From Siderastrea siderea (Eukaryota; Cnidaria; Anthozoa; Scleractinia; Rhizangiidae), in NCBI GenBank assembly GCA_964030785.1, contig OZ034966.1:3973701-4037700 (forward strand): a stretch of 64,000 bases of DNA, written 5' to 3'. Below, piece by piece: positions 43,920-55,400 of the stretch (position 1 is the first letter of the stretch; the number at the start of each line of letters is the position of its first letter). A program made the position numbers and the translations under genes. Below the pieces are notes generated by a model. The model was not told the origin of the DNA. It did not search any database and saw only the letters and a program-made list of their open reading frames with translations.

Positions 43920-44880
43920 TGTTTTATTTGTTTCAGCGCATTGTGAATTCAACCATATTGACCTATTTTCCTTGATGTATGTTGGGTATTATTCGGTGCC
44001 TGTGTCATATATTATTATTTAAATATATATATTTCTATCATTTTTATCGTTACTGCCCGTATGTTAGCAGCTGTGAAGAGAGAATAATTTAAAATAAGGA
44101 GTGGCTTTTAGAAGAAAAGAAAACTTGGGGACATTAAAGGTAGAATTTCCTGAATAATTTCCGCAAAACTATTGTCTGGGTAATGCGTTTGTCTCAGCTA
44201 CAATTGTAGGTTGCAATTGACTGGCGGGTCAGTCGGTGTTCCTAAGAATCCCGGCATGTTACTCTAGTTTCTCGAAAATCAAGTATTTAAAAAATAAACC
44301 ATACGCACGATCTATTTTTTCGTCTGTCAATTGAGAGAAAGGTAAAACTACCTGAAAAAATGGTTAAGACTAGAAAGCTGCCCTTAAACCAAATTTTAAG
44401 ACGACTAGTAAAATTTTTTATGTCGCGTGAATTTTATGAAATTACAAGTAAAAATAAACAGATACGGTAAGATAAGACAGTGTTTAGGTGCTCCAGGCAT
44501 ATTGTGAATTCTAACATATTATTTTATCGTTATAAGCCGTTTGGCAGCAGCTGTGACGAGAGAATAACTTAAAGAGATGGCTTTTAGAAGGAAAGAAAAA
44601 TTAAAACTTTATAATGTGTAGTATTTCGAGAATAATTTCCGTAAAACAGAAATGTGCATGTCTTTTTCAGTCGGTTATATGACATACACACCCACACCAT
44701 CATGCACAGTTCATTTTTTAAAGCCTTTCAGTAAATAGAAGTTTAAAAATTACTTCGAAAAAGGTATAAGTATGGAAAGCTGCCCGCAAACTAAATTCGG
44801 AGACGACTAGCAAACATTTTCAGTGTCGCGAGCCCGTTTATGCAAATTACAAGTAACTATGAACAGAATAATCTAACATC
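43920..44880. repeat. Local direct duplication, unit about 450-500 bp
   Basis: The block with GCAGCTGTGAAGAGAGAATAA, TGGCTTTTAGAAG and GAATAATTTCCG (about 44050-44170) is repeated about 490 bp later (about 44535-44645). AAAGCTGCCC and GACGACTAG words follow in each copy. The two copies are clearly diverged. Confidence 0.7.
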
Positions 44881-45017
44881 AGCCACACTGCTGTGTTAAC
44901 TAAATGTCTTTTATGCATTTCTTTTTATACCTTCTACTAAAGTTCTTTGGGGAGATTTAAGAGGCATTCCGTGTAAAAACCAACCGGTCGATTTTCGATG
45001 GAAAATAGATTTCTTTC

Positions 45018-45568
45018 ATTTTCTGTGCAGAAGTACAGCATTATAAGTAAAGTACAAAAATCGCATTTGTTTGGCTTCATTTGATTTCTACCTGTTTTAG
45101 GCCGATAGTTCCGATGCGACCTCTGAACAAGGAAATCCTTCGACCGGAACCCCGATTTTAATACTAAACTGGAGATAGCATAAAACAACACAGAGTTGCC
45201 AAAAGCAGCTTATATTTACTCCATACCTTAAATAGGCCATGTTTACTATTTTCACTGCCAAAATAACTTGTTCTGTCTTGTAGGAATTTTGTTAGAATGT
45301 TTTTAGCACACCGACCTAGAGACATCACGAACGCTATTGATAAGGTGCCGCCATTAAAATCAAGATTTCTTAAAAGTGGGACCTGACCTACAGCTCATAT
45401 TCTGATCAGACAATAGATCAGGGTCTGGTCTAAAACTAACTATAAGAAAATTTGTCGGCACTCATCATCTGGTTATGGAAAAACCTAAACAAAATTAACA
45501 AAAACTACAACATTCACAACTTGACTTAATATGACTCGGTCAATTCAAAGACGTCTTGATTTACCTAC
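45018..45568. repeat. Inverted duplication, left arm part 1
   Basis: It reads as the reverse complement of about 55540-56412, except for the SINE there (for example TCCGATGCGACCTCTGAACA against TGTTCAGAGGTCGCATCGGA). It ends at the BEL/Pao target site CCTAC (45564-45568). Confidence 0.9.
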
Positions 45569-46043
45569 TATAGCGGCGCTTGTCCGCCGCTAGCTGGACC
45601 GTGCAGTTCCCACTGATCGACACAACAAATATCGCACCAATTTCTTTTATGGAACGCCTCCTTTAATGTTGTATCTGACCGTGAAACTAAAAATAATTGA
45701 TTTACAAAATTAGAAGCAAGAAATTAGCTATAGAAATATTCGACGTGAATTAAACTTACATTGTTGCCGGATCTGGCGAGAGTTGTCATAGAAAAATCCT
45801 TTCCTTCCTTCGATAAAATACGACAGACAATTTCTTTGCTTTCCTTCAGACCACGAGTACTTGCGAAATCGATCAAATTATTGAATTACACAATAGATGC
45901 GTTCTGCGTGGAAATGCGATACGACTTAAGGAGCGCGTGACGAGCCACCTAGTGTGACTTTATAGATTATTAATTAAACTATTGCTGAACCAAAACAACA
46001 GAATCAAAACAAGGGAAAAACCCGTGCCATAGGGGCACTTACA
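45569..46043 (-). repeat. BEL/Pao 3' LTR
   Basis: On the minus strand it starts TGTAAGTGCC and ends CGCTATA. It is the same length as the 5' LTR, with differences at GTGACTTTATAG (GTGACCTTATAG in the other) and CTGAACCAAAAC (CTGAATCAAAAC). Confidence 0.95.
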
Positions 46044-46058
46044 TGGCTCCCCTTGAAA
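46044..46058 (-). promoter_or_regulatory. Polypurine tract of the BEL/Pao element
   Basis: AAGGGGAGCCA directly abuts the 3' LTR on the minus strand, the expected place for priming plus-strand synthesis. Confidence 0.65.
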
Positions 46059-46127
46059 TCACCATATTTCAAAACAAAACGAAACATAATTAAGTAACAA
46101 GTCCAGAGTTCATTGACATGTCCGTGT

Positions 46128-49100
46128 CTAGTCCTTCTTCTGAATGTCTTCGTTTAATGGCTCCCCATGCAGGAATCCCGGTCTTTCCTCTCTTGGCAGC
46201 AGCAGGACAAGCTTTTGAATGGGTCTTTCCAAAACTGATGGGGGGTGTACTCTCTTGCCAGTGCTGGAGAGATCAGGGTCTCCAATCGCCACCTTGACAC
46301 TACGCACCAGTCCATCAGCCTTGTTGGGGTACGTTTCAATCACACGAGCAAGGCTCCACCGATTCCTCGCTTTGTTGTCGTCTTTAACGATAACTACGTC
46401 GCCAACTTGCATGTTACGGCGTGGCCTCGTCCACTTGCACCTCTCTTGTAAGCTGTGAAGAAACTCCTTCCTCCAACGGTCCCAGAGTTCGCATGCCAAA
46501 TGCTGGACTCTTCGCCAACGTTTCCTCGAGTACAGGTCCTCTCTTTGAAAAACGCCAGGCGGTGGTAGAACCGGCTTTGCCTTCATTGTAAGGAAGTGAT
46601 TTGGCGTCAATGGAGATAGTGACTCTGGGTCGCTTAGATTGTCCACTGTCAGCGGACGGCTGTTCACGATCGCTTCGGTCTCACAAATCAGCGTGTGAAA
46701 GGACTCTCCATCCAGGGAACTTGCGCTCTTCTCCAGGAGGGCTGATAATACGCTGCGAATCGTCCTGATTTGGCGCTCCCATACTCCTCCTGCATGGCTG
46801 GCTGATGGGGGATTCATCTTAAAGGTCATCCAATCACAATTCTCTTTTAACATCTCAGCGCTGATCTTGCCTTGATCCATAGACTGTAACGCTTCGCGAA
46901 GCTCTCGTTTGCTCCTATGAAATTCGTTCCTTGATCACTGCGCAACTGACGTACAGGACCCCTTCTGCAGATGAAACGACGCAGGGCTTGGAGGAACGAG
47001 TCTGTTTCCAAGGAGTTCGAGACTTCAAGATGCACGGCTCTTGATGCCATGCACGTGAAGAGGGCAACATACTTCTTTACTTCCTTGCGTCCCTCCTTGA
47101 TATACCATGGTCCACAGTAGTCGACGGCGCAGTAGGTAAAGGGGGGTGCCGGTTCCAGACGATCCTCCGGAAGGTCGGACATTTTCTGCTCCTGGACTGC
47201 ACCTCGTAACTTCCGGCAGGTGACACACTTTGCAATTTTGGATGCCACAGCTGATGTTCCGCCAATAACCCAGAATCCATTAGCTCGGATCTCGTTTAAG
47301 GACATTCCACGACCTTGATGTTGAACCTTCTCATGGTAGTACTTAATGATCAGACCTGTGACGTGGCCTTTCCTCGGAAGGATGACTGGGAACTTTGTTT
47401 CATCTGTGAAATCCCCTCGCTGGATTCGACCACCAACCCGCAGCACTCCATCATGGTCAAGAAATGGGTCGAGGCGGTACAACGAGCTCGTTGCCTTCAT
47501 GGCTCTCTTCTTCTGCTGCGCAGATGATCTATCTTGTCCTTCTTGAAACGGCTTTAACAGACCCATCTCTTTTGAAAAGGCGACCTTCTGGGCTGCTTTG
47601 AGGATCTCCCTTTCAGCTGATAAAATCTCTTCCACTGTCAGGGCAGGTCTTTGTTGACATTTGACTGGTTCAGCACAACTTTCCTTCTTGGAGTACACCA
47701 GTTGACGGAGGTTTTGCTTGTAGCGTAGACAGATAGCAACGGCTCTACAAGCCCTGTGCCAATCCGAGAAGTAGCTTAAACTCTCAGCAAGGTTCCATTG
47801 CTCTTGCGTACTTGTTGCATAAGATGTTACTTTCTTCACCTCTGGATCGTCTGATGGCGTAACGAGGTCTTGATTCTCGAGGGGTTGTGGCCACTGGTCT
47901 TCGGGAGTCCAAAGGAACTCTGGACCTGAGATCCATCTTGAACTTTCAACGAGTTCTTTGGCAGTGATACCACGTGAGGCATCATCGGCTGGGTTACACT
48001 TCGTTTCGACGTGTCTCCATTGGCTAGGTGAGGTTTGGTCCCTGATTTGTTGAACGCGGTTGGCTACGAACACGTGGAACCTTTTCGAGTCGTTCTTTAT
48101 GTAGCCCAACACGACTTTACTGTCAGTCCAGAAGATTTCTTCTACACTTTCATACTGGAGCTCCTGACGAAGCATATCGCTGATCCTTACTGACACTACA
48201 GCTGCTGTGAGTTCCAGACGTGGTATGGTGACCATCTTTAAGGGGGCTACTCTTGCTTTGCCCATAATCAGGGAACAGTGGATCTGGCCTTTGTCGTCTA
48301 CCAAACGAACGTATGAACACTGGCCATATCCAGTCGTGCATGCGTCTGAGAAGTGATGAAGCTGGGTTGACATCACCGTTCCGAAACCTTCTGGTTTAAA
48401 GCATCTGCGAACGGAGAGATCTTCTAAGTGGTGTAACTCATCCCTCCATTTCAGCCAACGCGATCTTACGTTCTCGGGGATAGGGTCGTCCCATTCCACT
48501 TTACCTCTGCACAGATCTTGAAGAATGGCCTTTCCTGTCAAGATTAGAGGTGCCAGGAACCCCAGCGGATCGTACACACTGCTAACAGTAGACAGAATTC
48601 CTCTTCGCGTTAAAGGGCGATCTTGCATCACGATCCGGAACTTGAAAGCGTCTGACTCGATACACCAACTCACACCAAGCGCTCTTTCCATAGGCAGCTC
48701 ATCCTTCTCGAGATTTAACTCCTTGATGCCTTTCGCGCGATCTTCCACTGGTATGGACTCGATGACTTCTCTTTTGTTGCTTGTAAATTTATGCAGATTG
48801 AATCCTCCGCGCCGACACATCTCTTTAGTCTTGCGTATGAGCTCCTTTGCTTCACTTGTGGAAGGTACAGATTTTAGACCGTCATCAACGTAGAAATCTT
48901 TTCTCAGGAACTCGGCTGGTTCGAAACCGAACTTTTGCTCATGGTCGTCAGCGGTTTTCTTTAACGCAAAGTTACAGCAACCAGGAGACGAACCAGCTCC
49001 AAAGAGATGAACGGTCATCCGGTATATCGTGGGCTCCTTGTTTACATCGCCATCCTCCCACCACAAGAAGCGTAGCAGATCTCTACAACGCTCAGCGACG

Positions 49101-52100
49101 TGGACCTGCAGGAACATTGCTTCTATATCTGCCATGAAGGCAACTGGCTCCTTTCTGAACCTCGATAGCACGCCAACAAGCTTGTTTGTAAGGTCTGGGC
49201 CTTGGAGAAGATGCTTGTTAAGAGCCTCGCCTTTGTACTCCGCGGAGCAATCGAAGACTACGCGGATCTTGTCCGGCTTCTGAGGGTGGAAGACACCATG
49301 GTGAGGAAGGTACCATATCTTTCCATCTTTCCTAACTTCGTTTTTTGGTATCTTCTCAGCATATCCCTTCTTAATCATGTCATTCATGAATGCCGTGTAG
49401 TCTTCCTTGTATTTCTCATCTCTTCGAAATCTCAGTTTCAACTGCTGGAGGCGATGGACTGCAAGCTTCTCGTTATTCGGTAGGGCTAACGATTCATTTC
49501 GTAGTGGCAATGGCAGCTCATAGTGTCCATCTGAAAGATGGATGATTCCTTCTTTAACTTTCGCCATGAATCTTCGATCATCCATGGAAAGGGTTTGTTG
49601 AGCCACGTGCTTCCCTTCATTGAAATCTCGCTCGAACATTCTCTTAACTGCTTCTGGAGAGATGATCTCCTTTACGCGTGCCTCAACAACAAAACTATGG
49701 GAAGGCAATTCTTGGCTGTCGATCTCCTTCACAGCAACTCTGTGACATAAGACATCCGAAACTTCTGTGGTTGTACTTCCTGTCACTGGACCAATGATGC
49801 CCCACCCAAGGACGGTACGGATGGCATAAGGATCGCTGCTCCTACCAGGAATGACTTGCTTCGGCTTTATGGCGTTTGGACAGTTTGAGCCAATCAAAAG
49901 TCCCACTTGCAGATTGTTTTGGTACGGGTAAATCTTGTTGGCTAAGTGACGTAGGTGTGGCCATTTTGCTGCTGACTCTGGTCTTGGGATCTCGTTTCTT
50001 CTTGACGGTATTTCGTTCCTTGAGTACGTCTTGGGAAGCTTGATGTGGACCTCTCTATCCATTCTTTCCACGATGAGACCGCTCACTCTACGAGTAGGAA
50101 CTACTTCTGAACCATGCATTGTATTCAACTTCAATTGAGTCTCGACTCCATTAACTTGCAGTTCTTCCAGTACGCTCTCCTTAACGAAAGTTCCGTTACT
50201 AGCTGGGTCGAGCAGCGCATAAATCACCACTTGTCGTTCTGGGTTGTCTTGGTGGTACATTCGAACCGGAACAATCATAGAGTTCATGATGGCATCGGTG
50301 ACTCCAGTAGCATTACAGGTACTTGTACAGCTGCTAGTTGCTTCAGCGGCCTGAACAACTCTTGCTTGGTCTTCACTACTTTGCTTGGGAGAAATTTTGC
50401 TTTCATCATGAAGGACGGTCGGGTGGGGCACGCTACATGTCTTGCACACCTTCCGGTTTCGACATCTTCTTGACATGTGGCCGTAACAGAGACAACCGAA
50501 ACATATTCTAGCTTCTTGGACAAATGCTCTTCTTTCTTGAACAGTCTTCTTCTTGAAACTTGAGCACTTCTCCAGATCGTGTTGCTGACTGTTGCAGAAT
50601 GGACATGAAGAACATGGTGGCGGATGATCTTCGTGGGGTGTGGCACTTGTCGAGAAGCTACTTGCACTCTTGTCTCTTCTTCCATTGTTTCGCCAGGTTG
50701 TGTTCCTGTTGTTGTTGTTGTCACTGGTGCTACTGCTAGTGAACTCGTTTTTTCTTGCTTCCTTGAGGGCTTCAGGTGAGAATACTGGGTCAGTTGCCAG
50801 GGCTGCTTCTTGCGTTACAAATTTGACAACGTCATGAAACGTAGCAAGCCTTTCTTCAGATTTTAATGTCTTGTTGGCAAAACGACACCATTTCGCTCCC
50901 ATGTTATTTGGCAGCTTTGAAGTTATCCTTCTAAGAGTATCTTCGGAGTTAAGGCCTTCCATGTACTTAAGCGTCTTCATGGCCTGTTCGCAAAGCACCA
51001 GGAAATCAGCAAATTGTTGCAGACGCGCGCCGTCCCCTTCTTTTATCGGAGGCCAAGCATTCAGCTTATCCTTGTAGGCTTGTGCAACGCGATAAGGATG
51101 ACCGAATCTTTCCTTTAATACCTGTCTTGCCTTACCATAGGAATTCGGATGGTCGAGGTTAATGAGGCCTTGAATTGATTCCTTAGCGTCCCCAGATGTG
51201 AACTGGCTTAAATAATAGAGCCTCTGCTTCGGATCGCTCACTCGGCACTCTATCAAACTTTCGAATGCACTGATAAATGCCGCATAGTCAAAGTAGTTAC
51301 CAGAGAAAACAGGAGGCTGCTGTGCTGGGAGCATACTCAGTTTTTGTTGTTCGGCGACAAGCTTAACCACCGAGGTTAGCTCGTCTGTTCTGTGGTAGCT
51401 CTCCGACTTTGATTCACGTGATAGTGATTTACCAGCTGGGTCATTTGGGGGTACAACGGACGGAGCCTTTGGATTTAAGATCCCGTCATCTTGCAACGGT
51501 TTCGTTTCACTAGGTTCTTCTTTGGGTGGAAGCTTGGGTTTGACGTCCGAAATTGGTATTTCATGCTTCGAGATCTGGGGGAAATCCTCTTGCCTTTCTT
51601 CCTCTTCGATTTTGCGCATGGTTTCTTCCTCAGCCCTTGCCTTAGCTAACTCCTTTTGCATTACGAGCCTTTTATACTCCGCTTCCCTTTCTAGAAAGTC
51701 CATTTCTACTTCAAGACACGCTGCCTTGGCCGCTGCCTTTGCTCTTCTAGATCTTACTGAAGAGGAGGAGGAACGCTTGGATAATTTTGATGAAACCAGA
51801 GACATTTTATCACTTGTTTGTCTTTCCATACTAAGCAAGGCTTCATTAATTTTCATGCGACATTGGAGATGTTCGCGGTCCCGAATGTCAAACCACCTGT
51901 ACGCTTCATCTGAATGCTTAGGGTCATGCAACTCTTTGTAATAATTCTGATGAGCGTCATTCATCCTATCCCTGCATAAGTCTAAACTGTCACGCTCTTG
52001 CTCTAGAACTCTAGCGTCCGATTCCTTTAACGATTCGAGTAAAGTGCTCACCTTCGTGATTTGCCTCCTCAGAGCAGCTCCTGCAGCCTTACGCTCTTCA

Positions 52101-52243
52101 AAAAGCCTTTCCAGGCGAAGTGAGTCGCCCTTTTCGGTAGGGATTCTTTCTCTTCTGTCCATATCGGTCGTTTCAACGCCGACTTGATGGTCTTCGTTCT
52201 GTTCGCTCGTGACTTCTTCAATCGTAGGATTTGCCTTCGCCAT
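46128..52243 (-). pseudogene. BEL/Pao gag-pol polyprotein with one frameshift in integrase
   Basis: The first ATG is at 52243. A charged coiled-coil N-terminus is followed by the Pao gag-like (DUF1759) region, two CCHC knuckles (CPFCNSQQHDLEKC, CFGCLCYGHMSRRC), a protease-like ALLDPASNGTF (usual DS/TG reads DPA), RT with the YVDD box, RNase H-like region, an HHCC integrase finger (YHEKVQHQG...CVTCRKL) and the integrase core with its first two Asp. Near 46905 the frame shifts by one base, so this frame ends at 46847. The remaining core (with the Glu in GVWERQ) and the C-terminal DUF5641-like part continue in a second frame to 46128. Everything else is open, so a single small deletion probably inactivated the copy. 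Confidence 0.92.
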
Positions 52244-52301
52244 GGTTCTGTATCGCAATCGACAAACTCCCGCTTGGTTCTTGGATTCTTGCAATTTTCA
52301 C

Positions 52302-52776
52302 TATAGCGGCGCTTGTCCGCCGCTAGCTGGACCGTGCAGTTCCCACTGATCGACACAACAAATATCGCACCAATTTCTTTTATGGAACGCCTCCTTTAAT
52401 GTTGTATCTGACCGTGAAACTAAAAATAATTGATTTACAAAATTAGAAGCAAGAAATTAGCTATAGAAATATTCGACGTGAATTAAACTTACATTGTTGC
52501 CGGATCTGGCGAGAGTTGTCATAGAAAAATCCTTTCCTTCCTTCGATAAAATACGACAGACAATTTCTTTGCTTTCCTTCAGACCACGAGTACTTGCGAA
52601 ATCGATCAAATTATTGAATTACACAATAGATGCGTTCTGCGTGGAAATGCGATACGACTTAAGGAGCGCGTGACGAGCCACCTAGTGTGACCTTATAGAT
52701 TATTAATTAAACTATTGCTGAATCAAAACAACAGAATCAAAACAAGGGAAAAACCCGTGCCATAGGGGCACTTACA
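52302..52776 (-). repeat. BEL/Pao 5' LTR
   Basis: 475 bp, same orientation as the 3' LTR, with two differences seen. On the minus strand the gag-pol ATG follows 59 bp after its inner edge. Confidence 0.95.
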
Positions 52777-52781
52777 CCTAC

Positions 52782-52984
52782 ATTACAACTGAAAGCATTT
52801 TAAACCCAAGGCGCATTCAAAAATAGACCATAGAACAGTTTTCGAGCATAACAGGATCAATTTTACCTGCATTACCTCGGAATTCGTCCGAGCTTTTCGA
52901 AGTTCACATCGATGAGCGTTAACGGCCAGTTTGTTGTCACGCAATACTCTACATGTGGTACAGCAGCATACGGATTGCCGCTCG
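52782..52984. repeat. Inverted duplication, left arm part 2
   Basis: It continues the left arm after the BEL insertion and is the reverse complement of about 55331-55537. It includes the start ATGAGCGTTAACGGCCAGTT in both arms. Similarity stops after GGATTGCCGCT. Confidence 0.9.
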
Positions 52985-54790
52985 CCTGGTTTTTCTCTTG
53001 GGCTTCACCAGAAACAACAATGGACCCTAGCCTTGAAAACAATAGAGCTGCGTGATACCAAGGTTCAATGAAATTAGAGGCTGTTAAGAGCTGCGTGGTA
53101 TCTGCCAGAAAGTGGCCGCGCTCTCGAGAAACTTTGCCTGCACCCTCAGTAGCTGAATCCAGGCTGTTAAAATAACCATGTTTGTATCCACAAAAGGGAG
53201 GCAGTTGATTTAAGACAAATTTGCGCTATGACAAATTCGTTCGTGGAGTACATTGAGACTACTTATGCATTTTTTGCAACCGGTCTCAAAGGGTCAAGGG
53301 CGATGATATTTCTGTCACTTGACAACAGAGAGGTGCAGACGCGGGATTCGGAAATGAAATCTCCCTCAAATACGCGCTAGGCGAAAGAAGAGGTGCCCTG
53401 ACTATCAAGTCAGCTTTCGATTTCTCTTGTGCACTTTCGTGGAGCGTTGGGCCTCAAACCTGTCTACTACTAGTACTGAGCCGACCGCAAACCTGCAGTC
53501 AGCCAAGGGACGATGCCACTGTCCCCGGTGTTGGGTGGCCCTCCTTATTGTTTTGGGTGATGAAAGAAACTCTTTGTTTAGGAACCTATATAATGGACAG
53601 ACATGGTCTTCGGGTGTCCGACCATCTCTTTCTTATGAAATGGCTGGTATGTGGCGAGAACGTATTAATCGGCTTCTTGTCTGGTTTCCTCAGTATGTGA
53701 CCGACAAAACGGAGCTGACGTTACATCGGTGTTTCGCTAAGATAAGGCGAAAGGGGAGGAGTTGACCGACCTGGTTAAAGACCTTATCATTGCAAACAAA
53801 ATCTAGCTGCATGAACATTATGCCATAGCAGCTTCCAGCAAAACTGTTTATGTCATCTCTTGTCGTCAAGATCCCGTCTGTCATCTTCCAAAACTACCAC
53901 CGAAAAAAAAGGGACATCAGTATTTCCCACTACAACCGTCACTGACCGTGGCCAATTAGTTTAGAGAAACTTCACTTCTTGGCATCCTCTTCGTAATCAA
54001 TATAAAAATAGGTTATAACATAGCACCCCCAAAGGAACTAAGAGAAGCCTTTCCCCGCACCTCCTAAGCAATGCTGAAGCACGAAACTGTACAAGTTATC
54101 CCAGATGTGTTGGATTCCTTGTTTAAGGAGAGGGGAGGTAGTATATTTTGTTGACGTTGTAATAGATTTAATCCTTAGTGTACCAACCGTTCTGGCCACG
54201 ATTTTAATTCAAGAAACACCTATGTGTATAGTCTGATCTCCACTACTACCCCCTGAGGCTAGGGCTCCTGCTCACGCTCATTACAGTTTGGGGAGCAGAC
54301 GTCTACGTGTAAGGTAAGTTGGAGCACGCTGCTTTGCGAGAAACACCGCTGAGGTTTAGTGGCAGTCACAGTAGAGAAGAGTATACAACATATTTACAAA
54401 ACTTTTGTTTCCCTGCGTGATTACTATAAACGTTTTACGTCTTTATCCCCGAAGAAATTCGACAGGCCGGACTGGTTTTGCAGCAATAAGAAATGGAATA
54501 ACTTTGTTAACATGTTTTACTTTGGACAATAGGCCAAAAGTATGATTTTACTGCGTCCAAATCCCGCCCAAAATGCGGCTGCCAATTTTATCTCAGTACT
54601 TATGGTCAGCGGTCTATACATAACATGAACATACTTGCTTTTCTCACTTGAAACAGTCGTTGCACGTGAGGGATTTTCACCGATTGCACGAAGGTAAAGT
54701 GGCCAATTTGTTCAAATTACTTAACTGTTTGTATTGTTAGAATGGTTTTCTTTTTTTGTAGACCGTTGTAACAGCCACTGAAGGAAGAAT
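52985..54790. other. Spacer of the inverted duplication, no gene recognised
   Basis: Unique-looking sequence between the arms. Open frames near 53427-53765 show no domain or splice support. Confidence 0.35.
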
Positions 54791-55136
54791 GGGTTATTCC
54801 ACTTAATATCCGCACCCCCCCCCCCGGTTGAGGACTGGCCTTTCCCTCTTACCCCTAAAGAATTCCGTTAAAAAGTGTTACCCCCTGAAGACTTCCTTAA
54901 GAAATGGGTTTACCCCTGAAGAATTTCACAAAAACAGCATTTACCCCTGAAGAATTCCATGAAATCTCTGCCGGTTTACCCCTGAAGAATTCCACTGACT
55001 ATATGGGTTTTACCCCTAAAGAATTCCCCAGCTTCTGGCCTTTACCCCTGAAGAATTCCACCACTTTTATCCCTTATCCCTGAAGAATTTCACTGTTCCT
55101 CAACTAGGGGGGTGTGGATATTAAATGGAATAGCCC
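54791..55136. mobile_element. TIR element filled with a minisatellite
   Basis: GGGTTATTCCACTTAATATCCGCACCCCC on the left matches the inverse of the right end (GTGTGGATATTAAATGGAATAGCCC), and the match continues through GGTTGAGG. The interior is about nine copies of the word TTTACCCCTGAAGAATTCCA, with a period of about 25-35 bp. There is no coding capacity. Confidence 0.8.
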
Positions 55137-55235
55137 AATAGCGTTTGGTGTTTTGCTTTAAGTGTCGAAACAACCATCAACACTCGAGGAGTACTTTGGC
55201 TTCCGTACACAGCAGTCATCTTGGACCTCACTTAC

Positions 55236-55400
55236 TGAACGCAGTAATCTAGAAAAAAAGCTGGTGAAGTCAAGGTAATCGTATTTATGTCTTCCATGTC
55301 TCCGTGTCAATGAACTTTTGGCCTTTTCAAGCGGCAATCCGTATGCTGCTGTACCACGTGTAGAGTATTGCGTAACAACAAACTGGCCGTTAACGCTCAT
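55236..55400 (-). CDS. Candidate first coding exon, unknown protein
   Basis: An ATG-initiated frame (MSVNGQFVVTQYSTRGTAAY...) of 55 codons runs to a strong donor, GTAAGTGAG (55235 downward). The first 24 codons are also present at 52914-52984 in the left arm, with one silent and one Cys/Arg difference, after which that copy diverges. I do not recognise the protein and cannot find a second exon, so it may be a chance frame. Confidence 0.25.

Larger units (their letters stand above)
45569..52776 (-). mobile_element. BEL/Pao LTR retrotransposon, young, nearly intact
   Basis: The element is 7.2 kb with two 475-bp LTRs in direct orientation, gag-pol on the minus strand, and a 5-bp target duplication CCTAC (45564-45568 and 52777-52781). 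The LTRs differ at only two positions I can find. The inverted paralog near 55.5 kb keeps the uninterrupted target site, which proves the borders. Confidence 0.96.

Noticed and set aside
53427..53765. 112-codon plus-strand frame in the palindrome spacer
   Set aside because: No domain, no flanking splice signals of note, and no copy elsewhere in the window.
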